12,938 nucleotides of DNA. Source: an uncultured Christensenella sp. Its GTDB lineage: Bacteria; Bacillota; Clostridia; Christensenellales; UBA1750. Within the stretch, counting starts at the first letter, position 1. Every line of letters starts with the position of its first letter. Positions 12,925 through 12,938 of this stretch are shown here, in pieces. A model generated the notes under the pieces. It was not told where the DNA came from. It made no database searches and saw only the letters and a list, made by a program, of their open reading frames with translations. A program made the position numbers and the translations under genes. The stretch lies in NCBI GenBank assembly GCA_905193155.1, contig CAJJNQ010000058.1, forward strand, positions 1 through 12,938, given 5' to 3'.

Positions 12925-12938
12925 GCCTGCTCCGCCTC

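Noticed and set aside
1..12938. CRISPR arrays, tRNA and rRNA genes
   Set aside because: No regularly spaced direct repeats, cloverleaf with TTCGA-type arm, or rRNA-like conserved segments were noticed on either strand by eye.

Overview
The window is about 13 kb of fairly GC-rich chromosomal DNA, most likely from a clostridial Firmicute, perhaps of the Oscillospiraceae type. The reasons are the pyrimidine operon layout with a class 1B dihydroorotate dehydrogenase pair (PyrK plus PyrD) and a PyrB/PyrI aspartate transcarbamoylase, strong AGGAGG ribosome sites, a DUF1836 regulator, and a 5-oxoprolinase/DUF1445 operon. No species can be named from sequence alone.

Bases 1-5777, plus strand, are a tightly packed de novo UMP operon: pyrC (5' end outside the window), pyrK, pyrD, pyrF, a HAD phosphatase, pyrE, pyrB, pyrI. 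The first five genes overlap by 1-8 bases. Together they encode every step from carbamoyl phosphate plus aspartate to UMP, except that the start of PyrC is not seen. The HAD phosphatase is the one member without a standard pathway role.

Bases 5778-8280 hold a gene-free stretch with a very long perfect hairpin (6073-6113), a DUF1836-type predicted DNA-binding regulator on the minus strand, and a decayed DDE insertion-sequence transposase on the minus strand with two frameshifts.

Bases 8281-9928 are a scrambled mosaic. A small mobile-element-type gene is followed by an ORF fusing the N-terminal tip of a tyrosine recombinase to the C-terminal third of a crotonase. Next comes the N-terminal ~100 residues of a sodium:solute symporter, cut off and followed out of frame by the C-terminal end of an unrecognised protein, then a small membrane protein. 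It reads as mobile DNA, then about 600 bp of metabolic-gene DNA, then probably mobile DNA again.

Bases 9929-10419 have no convincing gene but are dense in inverted repeats (a stem-loop with internal loop, an 18-bp palindrome, a bulged hairpin with a CGAAA loop, others). This is the best candidate in the window for an undescribed structured RNA or dispersed repeat.

Bases 10420-12924, minus strand, form an apparent operon read leftwards: pxpC (5-oxoprolinase subunit C), a DUF1445 putative hydro-lyase, and a phosphoribosyltransferase-fold protein that resembles orotate phosphoribosyltransferase but lacks the acidic pair of the PRPP loop. The first two belong to a known 5-oxoproline gene neighbourhood; the third is the unexpected member.
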